DNA of 6,285 nucleotides, from positions 1-6,285 of the forward strand of contig CANCRX010000130.1 in the NCBI GenBank assembly GCA_947380655.1. The letters run 5' to 3'. This DNA comes from Alcaligenaceae bacterium. Its GTDB lineage: Bacteria; Pseudomonadota; Gammaproteobacteria; Burkholderiales; Burkholderiaceae_B. Made by a program: the position numbers and the translations under genes. The notes beneath the pieces are model-generated. The model did not search any database and was not told where the DNA came from. It saw only the letters and a list, made by a program, of their open reading frames with translations. Positions 5,103 through 6,285 of this stretch are shown here, one piece after another (position 1 is the first letter of the stretch; each line of letters opens with the position of its first letter).

Positions 5103-6074
5103 ATGAACAAATTCAAAACATTTAAATTATTGTCACGGCTTGTCGGTGTAACGGTATTAACGGTAGCGAGCCTAAATACCTTCGCCCAAACAAAATCAAT
5201 ACGCATGATCGTGGCCTTTCCGCCTGGTGGTCCAGTAGATTTTGTTGCGCGCAGCATCAGCGAAACACTTGGCAAAGAGCTCGGACAGGCCGTTATTGTC
5301 GAAAACAAACCAGGTGCCAATGGCATCATCGCTGCGGAATATGTCATTAAGTCTCCACCGGACGGTTCTGTTATCTGGTTTACGAGCGCAGGCGCCGTAG
5401 CCATTAATCCAGGGCTCTACCCTAAACTGCCTTACAACCCTATTACAGATCTCGCCCCGATATCGCTGGTCTCGCGTAATGACGAGTTACTCGTCGTCAA
5501 CCCAGCGAACCCTGCGACAGGCCCTAAAGACTTTGTTGCCAATGCTATGAAACAACGTACCACCATGGCATCGTCTGGCATGGGAAGTGTGCCGCATTTA
5601 GCGTCGGCATTATTGGGTGATGCAACCAAAGCACAATTAGTCGATGTACCTTACAAGGGTGCCGCACCAGCGATCACCGACGTCATGGCTGGACATGTCG
5701 ATGCCTTTTTTGGTGATGTACCTGGCCTGATCAATAACATTCGCGCAGGAAAATTAAAACCGATCGCAATGGCTGCCGATCAGCGTCATCCGTTGTTGCC
5801 TGAGATCAAAACTTTCAAGGAGATCGGCATCGAGGGCGTTGACTCAGATAACTGGTATGCCTTATTTACTGCAAAGGACACCCCTGCAGCAGAAATCGCT
5901 CGCCTCAATCAGGCGGTCATTCGCACCCTAAATACAGAATCAGTCAAACAACGCTTACTGAATTCGGGTACCCTGCCCGCAAGCTCAAGTCCGCAACAGC
6001 TTGGCGAGTTATTAAAGAAAGATACGAACAAATGGGCCCGTGTGATTCGTGAAAAAAACATCAAGCCAGACTGA
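5103..6074 (+). CDS. Bug/TctC-family periplasmic solute-binding receptor
   Basis: This 323-residue tripartite tricarboxylate transporter receptor captures a small, usually carboxylated ligand in the periplasm. The N-terminus is a Sec signal peptide: a basic MNKFKTFKLLSR, a hydrophobic core LVGVTVLTVASL, and cleavage predicted after TFA (residue 28). Then come the family motifs IRMIVAFPPGGPVDFVAR (loop binding a ligand carboxylate), VENKPGANG, and VPYKGAAPAITDVMAGHVDA. The length is typical. The start at 5103 is preceded by GGAG (5091-5094) at eight bases and lies 16 bp after the SDR stop, so it is in the same transcript; the open frame to 5055 is ignored because it would hide the signal peptide. 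No TctA/TctB membrane genes lie in the window, making it an orphan receptor here, as is common for Bug proteins. The ligand is unknown. Confidence 0.93.
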   Translation: MNKFKTFKLLSRLVGVTVLTVASLNTFAQTKSIRMIVAFPPGGPVDFVARSISETLGKELGQAVIVENKPGANGIIAAEYVIKSPPDGSVIWFTSAGAVAINPGLYPKLPYNPITDLAPISLVSRNDELLVVNPANPATGPKDFVANAMKQRTTMASSGMGSVPHLASALLGDATKAQLVDVPYKGAAPAITDVMAGHVDAFFGDVPGLINNIRAGKLKPIAMAADQRHPLLPEIKTFKEIGIEGVDSDNWYALFTAKDTPAAEIARLNQAVIRTLNTESVKQRLLNSGTLPASSSPQQLGELLKKDTNKWARVIREKNIKPD

Positions 6075-6107
6075 TTGGTAGATTCTCTGCGTGACCCACC
6101 CGCATCA

Positions 6108-6142
6108 GAACTGGATATCTAACCAAAGAAGATATCCAGTTC
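6108..6142. terminator. Perfect 13-bp inverted repeat between convergent genes
   Basis: GAACTGGATATCT (6108-6120) and AGATATCCAGTTC (6130-6142) are fully complementary with a 9-base loop. It lies 33 bp past the receptor stop and 4 bp past the stop of the opposing gene. Neither strand has the following T-run, so it is not a classic intrinsic terminator. It may be a bidirectional 3'-end stem that stabilises transcripts or works with Rho. Confidence 0.5.
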
Positions 6143-6146
6143 AAAA

Positions 6147-6284
6147 CTAAGCAGACATCATATCCAGGCAGGTTCGTGCCACGACTTTAGTGGCACGTCG
6201 CAAGTCTTCGAGCTCAAGCCTTTCATCGGGTTGTTTAGCACGGCTTTCCTCAACGGTTCGTGGGCCTGCACCATACAAAACGAC
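6147..6284 (-). CDS. M20-family metallohydrolase, C-terminal fragment (runs off window)
   Basis: The minus-strand frame gives 45 residues ending in TAG (6147-6149). VLYGAGPRTVEES followed by PDERLELEDLRRATKVVARTCLDMM resembles the C-terminus of M20/M25/M40 metallopeptidases (acetylornithine deacetylase and succinyl-diaminopimelate desuccinylase relatives). There G-A-G-P-R-T and a later D-E-R/H precede the last helix. The metal-binding residues other than this end lie outside the window, so the substrate cannot be inferred. It converges on the catabolic operon. A perfect 8-bp stem (CGTGCCAC 6175-6182 with GTGGCACG 6190-6197) lies within it, probably by chance. Confidence 0.7.
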   Translation of the reverse strand, partial: VVLYGAGPRTVEESRAKQPDERLELEDLRRATKVVARTCLDMMSA

Positions 6285-6285
6285 C

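Noticed and set aside
5015..5404. 129-codon minus-strand frame across the SDR-receptor junction
   Set aside because: Lies antisense to two well-supported genes and their signal peptide region; composition is typical of a codon shadow.
6175..6197. Perfect 8-bp stem with 7-base loop (CGTGCCAC/GTGGCACG)
   Set aside because: Located inside the coding 3' end of the M20 gene, with no T-run; most likely a by-product of codon choice.

Overview
The window looks like betaproteobacterial (Burkholderiales-type) chromosome. A mobile, partly broken accessory segment (about 1-3145) adjoins a tRNA gene and then an intact-looking catabolic operon (3409-6074). The assignment rests on a Bug/TctC-type periplasmic receptor cotranscribed with an amidohydrolase and a short-chain dehydrogenase, an arrangement typical of Burkholderiales, and on the form of the CAU-anticodon tRNA. 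The genus cannot be named from this sequence.

Left part (1-1774). The window opens in the last 46 codons of an IS30-family transposase. Its right terminal repeat appears to end at about 149. A minus-strand membrane-protein gene (149-505) begins normally but is cut at exactly that point, and its stop codon spans the junction, so the IS most likely disrupted it. Then come a small three-helix membrane protein of unknown function (600-902), a gene-poor stretch of about 300 bases, and a complete hicA-hicB type II toxin-antitoxin module (1200-1774). A near-consensus sigma70 promoter lies directly in front of hicA.

Middle (1794-3250). A complete-looking ISL3-family insertion sequence carries a 396-residue zinc-ribbon/DDE transposase. 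Its left inverted repeat matches the right one, and the right one is present twice as a perfect 27-bp tandem. No 8-bp target duplication is visible. The IS ends 27 bp past the encoded CCA of a minus-strand tRNA-Met(CAU), so the accessory segment abuts the 3' side of a tRNA gene.

Right part (3409-6285). Three tightly spaced plus-strand genes form an operon: an amidohydrolase of the 2-pyrone-4,6-dicarboxylate lactonase-like group, a classical SDR oxidoreductase with an enlarged glycine-rich loop, and a secreted Bug/TctC solute receptor. Together they suggest capture of a small carboxylated compound in the periplasm and its oxidation and hydrolysis in the cytoplasm; the substrate is not determined. 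A perfect 13-bp inverted repeat separates the operon from the converging 3' end of an M20-family metallohydrolase that runs off the window.

I did not find a convincing undescribed system. The most interesting points are the IS30 junction that supplies a stop codon, the doubled ISL3 end without target duplication, the possibly leaderless hicA transcript with a three-codon ORF overlapping its start, and the orphan-receptor operon of unknown substrate.
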